NCBI GenBank assembly: GCA_019614645.1
Contig: JABWDB010000001.1
Coordinates: forward strand, 21,865,501 to 21,929,500
Source of the DNA: Stratiolaelaps scimitus
Taxonomy: Eukaryota > Arthropoda > Arachnida > Mesostigmata > Laelapidae
Direction: 5' to 3'
Length of the DNA stretch: 64,000 nucleotides
Made by a program: the position numbers and the translations under genes. The notes below the pieces were generated by a model that saw only the letters and a list, made by a program, of their open reading frames with translations, ran no database searches and was not told the origin of the DNA. Below are positions 13,123 to 26,736 of the stretch, in pieces; position 1 is the first letter of the stretch; the number at the start of each line of letters is the position of its first letter.

Positions 13123-14289
13123 TGTTTGTATGTGTAAGTAGCAAAATAAAAGTTTTCCATTTTCAAAGTTGTTTTGTAAATTTAACAAACACTTAACCCG
13201 GTAACAGCTCAATCCGTCCGATATGTTCGTTCGTTCGTTCCGAGAACTCACAATTAGTTTTCGAAAATCATATAGAATTTGCTTTTCTAGTGGAAAGCGG
13301 TTCCGAAAGATGTTTTAATTTAGAAATATCAGATAGAATTAAATAACAAAATGTCAATTCAAATACAATTTTAGATCCTGTATACAGTTGCTATGCTTTT
13401 CGTTATAACTTGTTTCAATTCGTCTTCAAATGTCGCTTAACCAAAAGTGATCCAGTGAACGCTTCTATTCACAAGACTTAGTATACAGAAGAAGAGTAGT
13501 AATTGTTCTTTGGCATCGATCGGAGTTTTCTTCTTTTTGTATCTACATCAACCTACTTCATCCAATGTGAATTCGACAATTTCTCTAGTCATCGTGTTTT
13601 ATTCGATGTCGAATATTGAATATGTGGTGACAATAATTGAATATGATGTAGAATAATTAATGAGGCAGTTCTGGACAGGGTCAGTTTGGCCGAGGATGTC
13701 GACAATTTCATGCCATTTTATTAATGTGCACATACTAAACAAAGCGAAATAGGGTCATTGGATAGTTTCATTTGTGCCTATCTGAGAGTGATCTTCACCT
13801 CAAGCAACGTCGGACACTCACGATTACGGATGTCCTGGAGGTGGATGCGAGTTCTATTCGCTCGTAGATGGAAGTATTTTCGATTAGAAAATTGCGAATT
13901 GTACCTAAACGATGATTACTCTATAGATGAACTTGAGCTAAACAATTTGAACATCTGACTTTCGGGCAAGCATCGGAACGACATCAAATTGAGTAACGGT
14001 GAAGATTTTAGATCAAACGTTGTTTGAAAGCTATAATCGAGATTAGCTCGTAATATAATGCAAATAGACCACGGACGTTGGAGAAAATTGATATATATAT
14101 ATATAACGCCAGAAAAACAGGAATGTGTGACGGAATGTTGTCTCATTTTTGAAGAATTCGCTGATCTCATCTCAAGGCTAACTCAACATAATCACACTAT
14201 ACCTATTTATGTTAGTAAAAGGGTATTCTATTTCAATTTGAAATGTTCGGAGAAAATGAAGTCATATAGATAAGTCCATGTATGCCATA

Positions 14290-14420
14290 TGGATAAGCAG
14301 AGAGAGATATCTGATTGAAGAACCTAATACCCAGTATATCTAAAGGTTCAAATCCCAAGCATATCACTTAGAGGAACGGCTGAGAGTCAGCTCAAGTAAT
14401 CGCTATTTTTTAGAACCCGC
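14290..14420. mobile_element. tRNA-derived SINE-like segment (fragment)
   Basis: The segment has a B-box-like ggttcaaatcc at 14345 followed about 30 bp later by ggctgagagtcagctc. Related box-plus-tail arrangements occur at 39717/39814 (gggttcaatcccc, ggctgggagtcagttc). A tail-like motif also occurs near 8851. Short, diverged, and supported only by these shared motifs. Confidence 0.3.
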
Positions 14421-15996
14421 GCAAAGAAAAAGTTCATTCGGGGACTATCTCGCAAAATAGATCAGGATTTCTACCAATGTAGGTACCTGCACAGCACTAC
14501 CAGGTCGAAAAGCGGCACTTCAAATTGACACATCGTAATCCGGTCAATCCTTCACGCGCTAGCCGTGGATTCCACCACGAGTTCCTTGGTCAAACTCTTA
14601 CTTACCACGACCCTGGACGATGTCAACGACCATACGCAGGAGGATATAACGCTAGGTATCGCCCATTACTGACTGATTCTCTTCCTCAACATTAGAATCA
14701 TTCATAGCTTTGGTACTACTCAGTTTTATTAAACATTATTATTCATCATATACCATTGTACAATCTTGTCTTCATATGTAAAAGGTACTAATAAAAAACA
14801 TTATCGCATATAGATTCGTCAGACGGCAATCATACAACAGACTACATATATGGATCGGGTATATAAAGAAGACAGTTAATGTTCACCTACTTCTTTTAAC
14901 AAGATAGGAACACTTTGTTTATTCACTTGAGTCTCTATGGTGGTAGTGTTGTCGTTGTTGTTGTTTTTTTTTTGTTTTTTTTTTATGTATTTCGTTTGGT
15001 TTTGTCACTATTCCTTCTACTTATTTTCCTCAGACCTAACTAGAATAAATATAGCGGTTGACAATATGGTCGACCAGGAAGAGGCTTCTGTTCTTGATAT
15101 TCTTCTCGTTTTTGTCGTATCTTCCTTCCTATTTCACTTACATGCCTTCCTCAGCTTTCACTAGAATAGTCTAAAATCTAAAAATCGATCTAGGCAACAT
15201 TCAACAGGGAACAAATCGCAATTTGTTCTTTTTGTTTTCAGCAGTTTGGTTTTGTTCTGTCGATAGTTTCATTCGGTTGATTCGCATGCACACGCGCGCA
15301 CACATACACACACACAGACACAGATACATATACACGTGCACACTGACGTTCCCGTGCACAGCACGCGGCTAGGATAGATACCGGGGTGTCAGTCCTCAGG
15401 GAAATCTATACGATGCTTACCAAGGCGTGCTGCGTTATGCACATCATTGCCATTGTGGTCTCCCCTGCCACATCTCTTACATGACATCTGCAAGAATATG
15501 TCTCCCGTTCCCGTCTCGTTTCCTTCTCCCGATCTAACGATTGGTCATTGTATATCGCAGCCTAACTTTTGTCCCCATAACATACACACGGTCATACTTA
15601 GCTGCTATAGCTCTCTCAAGTTCTCTCTAAATCATACTCCTCGTCATTTCTTATACCACCACGTTATCTAGACACCAACAGCTACGAAAGCAGCGGGGAG
15701 CGTCAGAGCGTTACGCTCGTACAGTAACATTTCACCAACTAGTATTCGCTCGGTCGATGTCTAACAACGGAGTTAGCACATGCACCCGCTCATACGTGGT
15801 GCACACTAACGTGTGGATTGTTAGCGTTGGGCGCATTGTTACTATTTGCAATCAAAGAATAGCAATCAAACCCAGCCAAAGAATAGCCGAGATCCTGCGG
15901 CCACCACCTCATAATTATCTTTGCAGCAAACATTCACTACACTCATCACATTCTCATTGAAATTAATTGCTATTACTACATCACTCATTCAGTTTA

Positions 15997-16034
<38 letters not shown>

Positions 16035-16642
16035 AAGTCTTTATATATGTATGGGTATATTTTCGATTACAGTTAGCTCCCGCTCCTCAGAGCAAGGCTA
16101 AACTCCAGTCTAGCGATCTTTATCGATGCTGGATTGCTTAAGTAGTTTTAAAACGGAATTTCATTGTAACTACATTGTACCGTTAACACTCGCCTCAGCC
16201 ATATATATATATATATATATATATGTGTATCACATCTATGAGTTTCTCTCATACTGTTCTCGTCGAAGTTAACACGAAGTTTCCTTCAATTACACACATG
16301 TCCGCTCTAAGTGGTGGTATTTCAGAGTTCGCTAAATGTCAAGAGCATCAAACGCCCTCCGACTACACTAATTATAACTTTCTACTGATGATGATGAACA
16401 TAATGATGATAAACGAAGTACGCAATCATGGCTTTTCGTTTCGCTGATGCGTAGTTCATATAGATATTTCGTATAATAAATAAAACTAGTGTAAAACGAT
16501 TTTCAGAATACGTATTAATTCTAAGAATTGATACAATCGCTCAGAGCTCGTTGTGAATCTCACCATAACGCTTTTCCCTCTCGTATTCATTCTTCTTCTC
16601 AGTCTCGTTATGAGACCTCCTCTGTCCTTCGGGACGAGCAAA

Positions 16643-16876
<234 letters not shown>

Positions 16877-17555
16877 ATAATTACGTTAGCTTCCAGTAGG
16901 GTAGAACGACGTAGCAATAGGCCTCCAGTTAGGAAAAGCCAATAACATCAATTTTAACTGTGAGCAAATGCTGCCCATGTAATTTTCTGCTTAGCTGTGG
17001 CGAACCTGTTGTTGTTTTTAATCTTCGACGTGTGTAATACCCTACTGTAAGCCTACCTCGGCTCCCTCTTTCTTTGCTCTGCGCATGGACATTGATAGCT
17101 AATTAATATAAATAGATCCGTTTGGTCTATATCTCTCTTTCGCTCTCTGTCCGTTCCGTGGAATAGAAGAATTACCGAAGGAAAACCATCGAATCGAGAT
17201 CCACATTATAATGACTCGTGACCACGGTCGACACGGCCGCCCTAGCCGTTACAGCGTCACATCTCATCGCGCAGCGACGACGGCGCCCATCAAAATATCT
17301 TTCAGACGAAAGCCAACAGCAGGAAAAATGTAAATATACTCCCGTACGCGAACGTACATACTGTATATGCATATTTATATTATAGAGGGGAAAGGCGAGC
17401 CGCCGTCCCCGGCACTGATGACTGTTCGCCTGACTGTTTAAAAACTGCACTTTTGGCCCACCTCATAAGTTGCCTAATATATATATATATATATAGGTAT
17501 GTATGTATATATGTTATATTGCCGTACACCCTTTGCACATTTTGTCGTATGTAAC

Positions 17556-20500
17556 TCAGAGTAAATGTGACCATCGAACAATGAGGTACGAGGTGACTGC
17601 AACTGACGCCTGCGCAACGACCAACACGAGATGTGAAGGTAGCGGCATCGCGTGTGCTCCGGCCACCACGGCCTGATCAACAATATGCTCGCTCAATGAA
17701 GGGTCATCTTCACAGTCGAGCGAGGTGAGGAACTGGTCCAATGATCGTGGCTCGTAATGATCGGTCATACGCTGGCGACATTGTACTGAAAGATCAAATC
17801 GCAGAGCGCGAACACAACAGAAGCAATTAGCACTTCGGGAAGTTTTGCAATATTTCCTTTACTGCTAGCATACAGTATAGACCAGAAGCAGTCGAGACTA
17901 TTAGACAATCAACTGAGACAGTTGGGATTTATATAATATCGTTACGCTTAAAGATCGATGCGTTGCATAAAGCAACAATCGATGCATACGAATGAATTAT
18001 CAGACATATAACACTGAGGGAATTACAAACAAGTCACATTATCGGCTTGTACACCATACGGATTGTGATGTGCTGCTATGCGTGAGAGTTGATACTGCTG
18101 ATTGCACCTGGTTACAGTTAGAGTGCTACAATCTGCGTGCTGTTGTTATATATAGTTACGGCCGCCGCTGCCACCACCAGGTCGACTGTGTTGTTTTATG
18201 CTTAAGAGTCTATTACCCTTTGCATACGGTGTGGGTTTGGTTTTATAACCGCACCACATATTGCGTAGCTAAATGTTGGTAACGATGTTGAAGGAACGAT
18301 AGAGCAAATTCAAAGGGGAGAAGGAACTTACGGCTCGCAAACTCGGGCGGCTCCACGTTATCGTCTTCCAAGGCTCCGGTTCGCCGTTTACGGAGCTCGA
18401 TAAGATAGTACATATCGCAGGAACAATTCAACGGGTTGGCTGTAAACAGAGCAATAAGGGCCAAAAACAAGAGTTCCAGTTATGAATAATACCCAAGTTA
18501 TATTGGAAAATACAGAGAGAATATAATGGATGGCTGAGACGTTGCACGAGACGGGCTGCGAGAGGGCGGCTTTCTACATGTTAGTCCACGGTCTCTCTAC
18601 ATCGAGTGGCTCAAGAGTCGACGCCTATATAGTGGTTATAGAACGGACTCTGGCTTGCCAATTTCCGTTTATGGGGTGACACCTCACGGATACCAGTTCA
18701 TACTAGAGATAATAGCCTAAAAAATTCATTTCCTCATGACAATACACGCTAATGTGTCTATACTTACATTTAAGGTTTAGCTGGAAGTCGTGCCGGATCG
18801 CTCGGAGTCCACGAAGTGTATCTAGAGTAACACTCTCTATTCTATTCTTTTCGAGGTTGAGTTCTTTCAGATCTGGAGAATCCCTAAGGAAGCCGGTTGG
18901 CAAATGTTTAAGGTTATTATAATACAAGTTCAAATAAGCGAGATTTCGCATTCCTCGGAACGTTCGGGGTGTGATGACCGTCAGACGATTTCCTCTGAGG
19001 TCGACGCGTCGCAAGTTCGGTAGATCCATGAAAGTGTCGTCGTCGAGTTTTTGAATATAGTTGAAATCGAGCTCAATCTCTTGCAACTTTGTCAGTCCGG
19101 TAAATAGAAGGTTGTCAACTTCTGTAATATCGTTGTCCTGAAAGGTAAATAGAGCAATCGCAAATCGTCATTAAAGGCCTGACCTTAAGAGGTTAATTCT
19201 AATGCCAAAATGTCATCTTCGACAGAGGTAGCCCCATGCGAGCTTTCCATTGGTCGACTCCCAAATCAGCAATCAATATCAGCACTAATCTCGTGCGTCT
19301 ATCCACCTTCCCAATGGGCCATGAATATAATTTTATCATGCTGCATAATCAAGGGCAAAAAAAATCTCAAAATCTCTAGGCGTAGGTTATAACGCTGTAT
19401 TCGTGGGGCTCTTTACGGTACTGTGTGCACGAACCTTGAGGACGAGCTTCTCGAGAGACGTAAGCCCCACAAACGCATGAGGTTCAATATTTTGCACCTC
19501 CGAGTGTGATATGGTGAGCTGCTTCAGTGACGGTAGATTCTTAAGGGATCCGACCCGAATTGTTGCGATCTGATTATGCGACAGGTCAATATCCCGAAGA
19601 TTCTGCAAAGGTCAATCATTCACAAACTGGTAAATGCTGGGTATGACTTAAGTTGAATCCTTATTTTTAACTCTTTGTTAATTCAATTCGTACGCTCCAC
19701 TTGTTCGTTATGAATATGAGACGCATTTCCATAGACGTAAGAAAAACTCAGCGGGAATAGGCTCTAGCTAGTGTAATTACCACAAGGTCGGCGATGGCGT
19801 TTTGCAAAAGGCCCTTTATGCCGCATTCAGTTAGGCTGAGTGTCCTGAGATAATGGGCTCCGGACACGGCGTAGGACGTCAGTTCTCCAAGACTGGCGAG
19901 CGCCATCGAGATGTTCTTGAATCGGAACTGCTCCTTAAGGATATCTTGGGGAACATTACTTAAGAATGATTCGTTTCGAGGAGACTGAAGCACCAATTCA
20001 TCAAGCTGTAAATTAGCAACAATCAGATATGCAAAGCAAGAAAATAAGAACATTATTAGCGTTAGTTGATGCAGATAACTCCATAATTATTAGGCTTAAT
20101 GGTGATCAAGAGGCCAAACACTCGTATGACACTTTGTTGCCGAAGCTATGCATCTATCAATGTTATACTTACACACGAGTTCTGTTTGTTTCTCTGTTTC
20201 ACGCGAATCCATCTATGGGGAGTGTTTTTCGTGAACTGACTTTTGTCTGTCCTGCTTCATTTGGTGGTGTGCCTTTTTCTTAATTGCCAGCAATAGTTTA
20301 GATATTTATATTCTTTTATGTGATATATAGGTGGGAATACGAACTTGCATGATCTTGTGCACAAGGGCAACAAGATAACTATATAATGGGGGCACGTTCA
20401 CTTGCGCAGGATATGTGAACTAGAGGTTTCGTTAGGAGGAAAATCCCAGTGAGAATGAATACAACCACCAGCAAAATGAGCGTTGCAAGGCAAAGACCAT

Positions 20501-23500
20501 AAGTCAACCTGGTGTCTTTATATCTTGCGCCCCTACAAACTGGCTGCTACCTCAGTCAGTGAAATGTAAATTGAATTTATTTACATGGCACTTACATCAT
20601 TTTGCACGGGAACGCTATCTCCCTCTCCCATATTAGCGATATATGTTATTCATATATTTATATGTACAGTATATATATATATATATATATAAGTAAGGAA
20701 TAAAAATAGGATGACTCCGCCTCGGCGGCTATTCAGCTGCTCGCTGGCAGGTAGCCAAGGATGATGTGGGGCGTGATTTCTAAACAAATAAATGTCCAAG
20801 GCCATCAACATTTGGTGAGTCGATGTATTAGTGCGTAGGCTTTATTCCCTTCTTATTACTGGCGCCTCCAACGGCTACAATCTCAATTCAGTGTTCAATC
20901 GTTTTATCAAGCACCCATGTCACCCGGGGTTGTGAGACCTACGCTGAAGCTGAGGGACCACCACGCAATGCCGATTCCACATCCCTCCCCGATACAACAC
21001 AATAACTGTTCGTGTACGACCTGTGTATGGCATTAAACCTCGCGTATTGTAAGCGACGATGGACAACCTTGACCGATTCCGGCCGTGAATCTATTCTGAG
21101 ACTCGTGAACTCATCGAGGCTAAGGAGAACCGTTCACGGCGATGATCGCAGTTGTATCAAGGCGGCAACCAGTTTCGCCTCTATTTTGAGAATGAGTTCG
21201 ACGCAGATTGTCTGCTCAGAGGCTGAAGGTTCTACGCAGTAGATGAACGATGGACGAATGACGAGACAGACGTCGCTAGAGTACAGGAGCTATTACATCT
21301 ATACATGAGTATTGAGTGTACACTTGTGTAAAGGAGTCCTTCTTTATGGACTTTCGATGAGAGCTCGGCTTCCTCGAGCCGCATCGATATCGTAGAATAT
21401 TGGCCCATCACAGAACGATCCCCCACTCACAGTGCACTACCGATCGTATGATCAGTGTAGTCACCTATGAATACTTTTTCTTGGCCGGCGTTGACTACAG
21501 TCGCTGCTCGTTCTACCATATATTGATAAATAAGGTCAAATTATTTACACGCTATATCAAATATAGCGTGTAGTTTATCATCGCTTTAGATTTTACCATA
21601 TCGTGTTGTGGTTTACCTTCAAAGAATAGCAATCTTGAATGTGTCAAACAGGCCAACTCGTTGGCTCGATGGCTGAAACAGGCGATAGTCTATCTGCGTA
21701 AGCCGGTGGACGAAGTATTCTACATATTTTCAGTTGTCACTATGTTTACACCGTTAAATACGTGCTCAGGGACGCCAATGACGTAGGCACCGAATAGATC
21801 GAATAATCTCGAGAATCATCGAATGTAATTCCATCTACTTGGGTAGATAGGGGCATTTCTACTATTATTATATGCTACCTCCATCTATGTGCGTTAAAAA
21901 CCATTCAGTGTGTGTCTATGGTGTGTGAAATCGTCGTTAAACTCAAGCGCGATATAGCGAGCCACTTTTGACTCGAGTCACAAATACACGCACGCGGGCA
22001 GACAGCAATCCACTATGAAGCACGAGCTCTTGACAATCGCTGTGAGTATTCAAATATCTGTGTGTGTATAATGCAAGCGACAGTGATGCTCCCAACCAAT
22101 CAGGACAATAGGATCCACCCTTTGTTCACGGACGGAATTCAGCGAAGAGCTGTGACGCAGATCCGACTCATGTTCGATTCGTTCACAGGTAGCGATTCGA
22201 CGAGTCTACGATTATTAGTATGTGTACATTTGGATAAACATTGATATCAAATGTTGATACAATTGTGCACTCATCACGATTGCACAATTGTATCAACATT
22301 TACACACATACCTCTACCCCCGTGACGTCTCTTTGAGCAGTGAAACTGGACTCGCAAAAGCATATATATATATATGCTATTCAACGTTGCCATACAGACG
22401 CATGGATGTCTGTATTTAGTTTTCACGTGGTAATCACCGCCATGAAGGTCATGGCTCGGGTTTGTTCGTCCAGCAATTCATCACACCCCAGCCGCGACCC
22501 CCTCACCGAGCGACCCGCCGGTGCGTCAGTGTTCGCCTTTGTCATCGATACAGTGTGCGTTGATTCCGGAAGCAGCCCCAGAATTGATTCGCGTGACGGC
22601 TGATCCGCGGTGAGCGGAACTTGACTGAAGGCAGCCGTCGCGCGGCTGCTGCCACTGTCTCCATCGGCGAATAACAACTCTACCCTTTTATTGGGCCACC
22701 TATATCGAGTGTGTCAAACATATTTGGCACTATAACATGACGCGGCAGCTACGACTATCAATGGCTGTATTATTATTATTATCATTAGCGTCACCAAAAA
22801 TGGCAAATATGACAACATTCGCGACCACGCACGAAGGACCGTACGGATACCGTCTGTCCATAGAACGTTTCTAATCATCCACCGTAAGTACGCCCCGGCA
22901 TACGCTATGGGGAATGCAATTGCAGACGGATACTTGACTGCGAGCTAAATAGGATAAAATGCGAAATAACACTATTTCACATGTTGTACAAACGAAATTC
23001 GATCGTTGGCGTCAAGCGGACAGATATGGCAAAAGCGACTACGGGGACGCTTTCTTCCAGCTATAATTATCGCCATTCATCATTATAATAATTAAGATTA
23101 TTGTCGATGCTGTTGTTATTTTATTATAACAATTATTCTTATTATTATTCGCTAGTGAGTGTAATAGAAGTACATTGATAAAGCAACGACAGTTACGTTA
23201 AATCAAAGAGATTAATTATTATCTAATAAGCAACATGGCGTTATGCTTGATTTTATTGTTGTTATTTGACTTTGTAGTTTGGCATCCGACGCCCTGCATT
23301 TATAGCTCGGAACCCCGGAAGATCAAAAGCAAACGCGAAAGGAAATTCTTGAGGGAATTGCAACGGAAATATGCACACGCCAGGCGCAGATGATTGTGTA
23401 TTCCATATGTGTACATATATATACATACATATAGATATATATATATATATATATGCTGGGTGATGGAATATGCCGTGGCCATTGAACCGCGGTGTTGGAT

Positions 23501-26168
23501 GGGGGGTCTGCGCGATAGCGAGGAGCAATATGTCAGCCCAAGGGAATGGCTGACATTCAGCAAGCGATCATTCATCAGTTGTGTTGTACCAAAGTCGGAT
23601 TTGCATCATCGTTTTTCATTCGAAAGTGAAACACGTTAGACTTGCACCTCAAACGGCCAATAAAAAGGCCCTCGAAAAAAAAGGCATATCGAGTATTGCC
23701 ACCATCGTAGGAGAGAGAGAGAGAGAGAGAGAGAGCAATATTTCATTTGAGGTCGCAGGTTACGAGGCGCTCCACTCCTCTTCTTCTTCTGGAATTTTCT
23801 ATTCAATGTTACCCAAAATAGTAACCTGACATATTGTGGATCCAACGGTACAACTCGACCAAGAAAATGTCTGATAGGAAACTATTTTGGAAATGTTCAG
23901 GTCGACGTGGGTCGATGCAAAACGACCAACGTGACCTGAACAAGTTTTTTGACAACCTTCTGGTAATACTTGGACTTTTGGCAATAGTACACCACACCAT
24001 GCGCCCGGGTATCCAGTACACGAGCCGCTTGATGATACCAAGTTGGCGTTGTGTGTTGCTCAGTTCGATCGCGTGTCGATATCAGCACACTATATTAGCA
24101 ACGACTGAATCGAATGTCGCTAACCTACTGATATTATTTCTACTACTGAATATGCACTATAGCCTACAACACAGCTAGACTATACTGAGCGTCTCATGTG
24201 ATATGGTTCGGAGGTATATAGCTGGTATCGTCGATTTGTCGACCATCAATAATTTCGGCTCGTTCAAAATATTGCAATTTCATTACTAGCATCATTATTA
24301 TTATGCTAGAGCGATGCCTGCCACAATGACCTTCAAGGCTGGAAGAAGGTGTGTGGTGACCGGTAGCTTCATACGCTGAGTATCTTCAACACGACGGCTC
24401 GCATTCTGCCTCGACTGACGGAGCTTTGTAGCAGATTTTAGCTTTAACGAAAATACAGGGAGACACCGCGCGAGTGAGAGAGACAGCGAAGCGAGTCGGA
24501 GACGGCACCACTATGGAACTTATGTTTAATCAAGCTCGTTTCCCAAGTTGCTCGTATCACTTTCCAAGAGTCAGTGTACAACCGATCACAATGTGTCCGA
24601 CGGGATCCCTTTCAGCGACTTCGTATTTCTCTCGGTGGTCCAGCAAAATTTTTCATTGCACCAGCATTGTTGTGAAGTGCAATAGATCGGTACGGCTATT
24701 GTTGCCATTGTGCTATGCGTTCGTGTATTGCTGTTCGACAGCAGTCTGGCACAAAAAAAATGCTATTGCTTTTATTTTCGCCACTATAAATTGGGTCTGT
24801 CCACACCGATTTTTGCTGTCGACACTTTCATCTCTGTTCATATATCGCTAGAAGCAGGCAGCTGTCAAATATTGAAGCATCTAGGCAAACCTCTGTTCGT
24901 GGAGCCGTAACCATTTGTTACTTCGTCCGTTGGACGTCCGTCCCCTTCCATCACTGCTAGTTCTCCGACGACCAAACGAAACCGAAGATTTATTTATGGG
25001 AAGATAGCACGCCGATCTTCTTCGTCCATCAGTAAGTCAATGTACCTAGGTTTTTTGGGACTGACCCTCAGCAAACATTTAACGTCAATGTACCTGCATA
25101 GGTTTCTTCGATTGATTGTTGACGGAATAGCGGTAACACAACTATCTGACCGCGTGTTTCATCGTGGCGTTTCAACGTTGAAGTCAAACGCCTCTCAAGA
25201 TTGTTACTTGCTCGTCTTGAGCACTGTTGTACGGCAAACGCATCTCCGGTTTCATTGCCACAAGCAAACACAACGCGTTCACATAGTATTCTAAAACGGT
25301 AGATGTCCGCGAACGCTCGAGATTGAACTGAGCAAAGGTTGATCAATATGTGATCTATGCAATCGAAATCTGTTTGTCTATTAAACTTCTATGGCCATTT
25401 TGTGGATGGCCTCAATTTAGTTGTGTTTTTTTTTCTTTGTTTCGTCCAGAAGACGCCATGAAGACAATAAAGAGGTTTGTTTTCAATGCTGCTCTTTACT
25501 ACAACTCAGCCGTTTCAGTCGTACCATATGCGGCCAACTAATTCCGTTCACAATGCTAATTCAACCCGCGTTCGTTGTTCTACTCACAACTTCTCATATG
25601 CTCAAACAAGTGTGCAATAAATTATAATAATATAGTCACATCGACGAACTGTCCCATATTTTGCCAACTTCATGAATCCGATAACGACACTATTATTGTG
25701 CCATTGATTAGTTGTACTGCCACAATTGCTGCCGACCGCTCGAGCATCATGAGGGGAGTCTATTGTTATCGTAAGCCGAAGTTAACATCTTTCGTTATCC
25801 ACTCGTTGATCGCCGTCCGAACAATTCCCTATGATAAATGAACATGCTGAACCTGGACGAGAATACGCTCGTCGTAATTTTCGCTCAAACGAAGAAGATA
25901 ACAATCACAGTTGACGAACTTACCGTTTGGACAGCGCGACGCTTTTTTAACGCCTCCGGGTGGATGTTCAGCTGATTTAGGAAGAACGTAAAAGTCGCGT
26001 TTGGAGCTGTCACCTCGCAAACGACTCGATGTTCGTGGCATTCACACTGCACGCCGTTTGGATCTGCTCGTAGATCGCACAGATTACCAGGACCGGCACG
26101 CGCTCCAGGTAGGAACGCTGTGATCAGCAAGGCACAGCCGAGTACTGCTGGAATGAACGACCGCATCG
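17556..26168 (-). CDS. Leucine-rich repeat cell-surface or secreted protein, 447 aa
   Basis: Six minus-strand coding exons with GT-AG borders and matching phases: 26168-25924 (ATG at 26166-26164, preceded by TTTCAG, so an upstream 5'-UTR exon is likely), 20005-19781, 19602-19435, 19137-18768, 18439-18332 and 17785-17556 (stop TGA). Signal peptide about residues 1-24. An N-terminal cysteine cap has C30, C41, C43 and C50. Roughly eight LRRs run from about 85 to 335 (for example NLRDIDLSHNQI, NLRRVDLRGNRL, DLKELNLEKNRI). The C-terminal cap begins NPLNCSCD at 337-344, with later cysteines C374 and C396. Residues 424-441 are hydrophobic with only RWSHLL after them, so the protein is either GPI-anchored or a single-pass protein with almost no cytoplasmic part. 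N56 and N92 are potential glycosylation sites. The architecture indicates extracellular binding; the ligand is unknown. The first coding intron is 5.9 kb. Confidence 0.9.
21546..21572. repeat. Perfect 12-bp hairpin with 3-nt loop
   Basis: tacacgctatat (21546-21557) is followed by caa and its exact reverse complement (21561-21572). Confidence 0.85.
22249..22301. repeat. Perfect 21-bp hairpin with 11-nt loop
   Basis: Arms 22249-22269 and 22281-22301 are exact reverse complements, including gttgatacaattgtgca. A perfect 21-bp stem is far beyond chance in this sequence. It could be a short foldback or MITE end, or a transcribed stem-loop within the LRR-gene intron. Confidence 0.9.
23870..24070 (-). 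pseudogene. Possible LTR-retroelement integrase remnant
   Basis: Minus-strand frames resemble the zinc-binding end of a gypsy/BEL-type integrase, spread over more than one frame: an LVYWIPGRM-like piece, CQKSK, and a GRFASTHVDL-like piece. The frames are broken and the match is short, so this is weak. Located in the LRR-gene intron. Confidence 0.22.
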
Positions 26169-26699
26169 CTGAAATCAGAAGCCAATTGTCAGACACTGCC
26201 TGGTCAGATATCGTGTAGGTGGACACGCGACCGCGGAAACAACGAACAACGATAATAGTCCAGCAATGCCGTGTTTGGTGTTAGTGTTTAGTGATGGTCG
26301 ACAGGTGTTGTCGCGGCTGTATCATGGTTGGCTGTCCGGTTGGTCGATCATGTTCGGTCGTTGGTTGGGGCGAGTCCAGCAAGCAAATGACCTATGAACA
26401 AAACGCCAAAGCGCTACGGGAAACACAAGCCGAATGTGCGAAGAGCAGGAAGAGATAGAGAGAAAGAGATAGCGAGAGTGGGAGAGCAGCATAAGCGGGG
26501 CCGATCTGGACTCTTCCGAATCTTCGGCTCAGTCAGACTGACTGTTCGGTCTGCCGGGCGGCGGACGACACCGTCAACACGGACAGAGGCACCTGCTTTC
26601 TGGCGCGCGGCTGCACTCAGCACAGAATCACAACCGGGATCGGCGGCCGACTGCCGGTTATAGAAAGCAGCGATGAATTTCTGAGCGACGTCTGTATCT

Positions 26700-26736
<37 letters not shown>

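Larger units (their letters stand above)
20006..25923 (-). other. Large first coding intron of the LRR gene
   Basis: No additional LRR exon is needed or seen: the exon at 25924 ends in phase 0 and the exon at 20005 begins in phase 0. The intron holds (TA)n near 20671-20691 and 23428-23455, perfect hairpins at 21546-21572 and 22249-22301, a (GA)n run at 23711-23737, and a possible retroelement integrase remnant near 23.9-24.07 kb. Confidence 0.75.

Noticed and set aside
25068..25346. 92-codon minus-strand frame in the LRR intron as an extra exon
   Set aside because: Flanking coding exons already join in phase, and this frame has no acceptor or donor and no LRR pattern.
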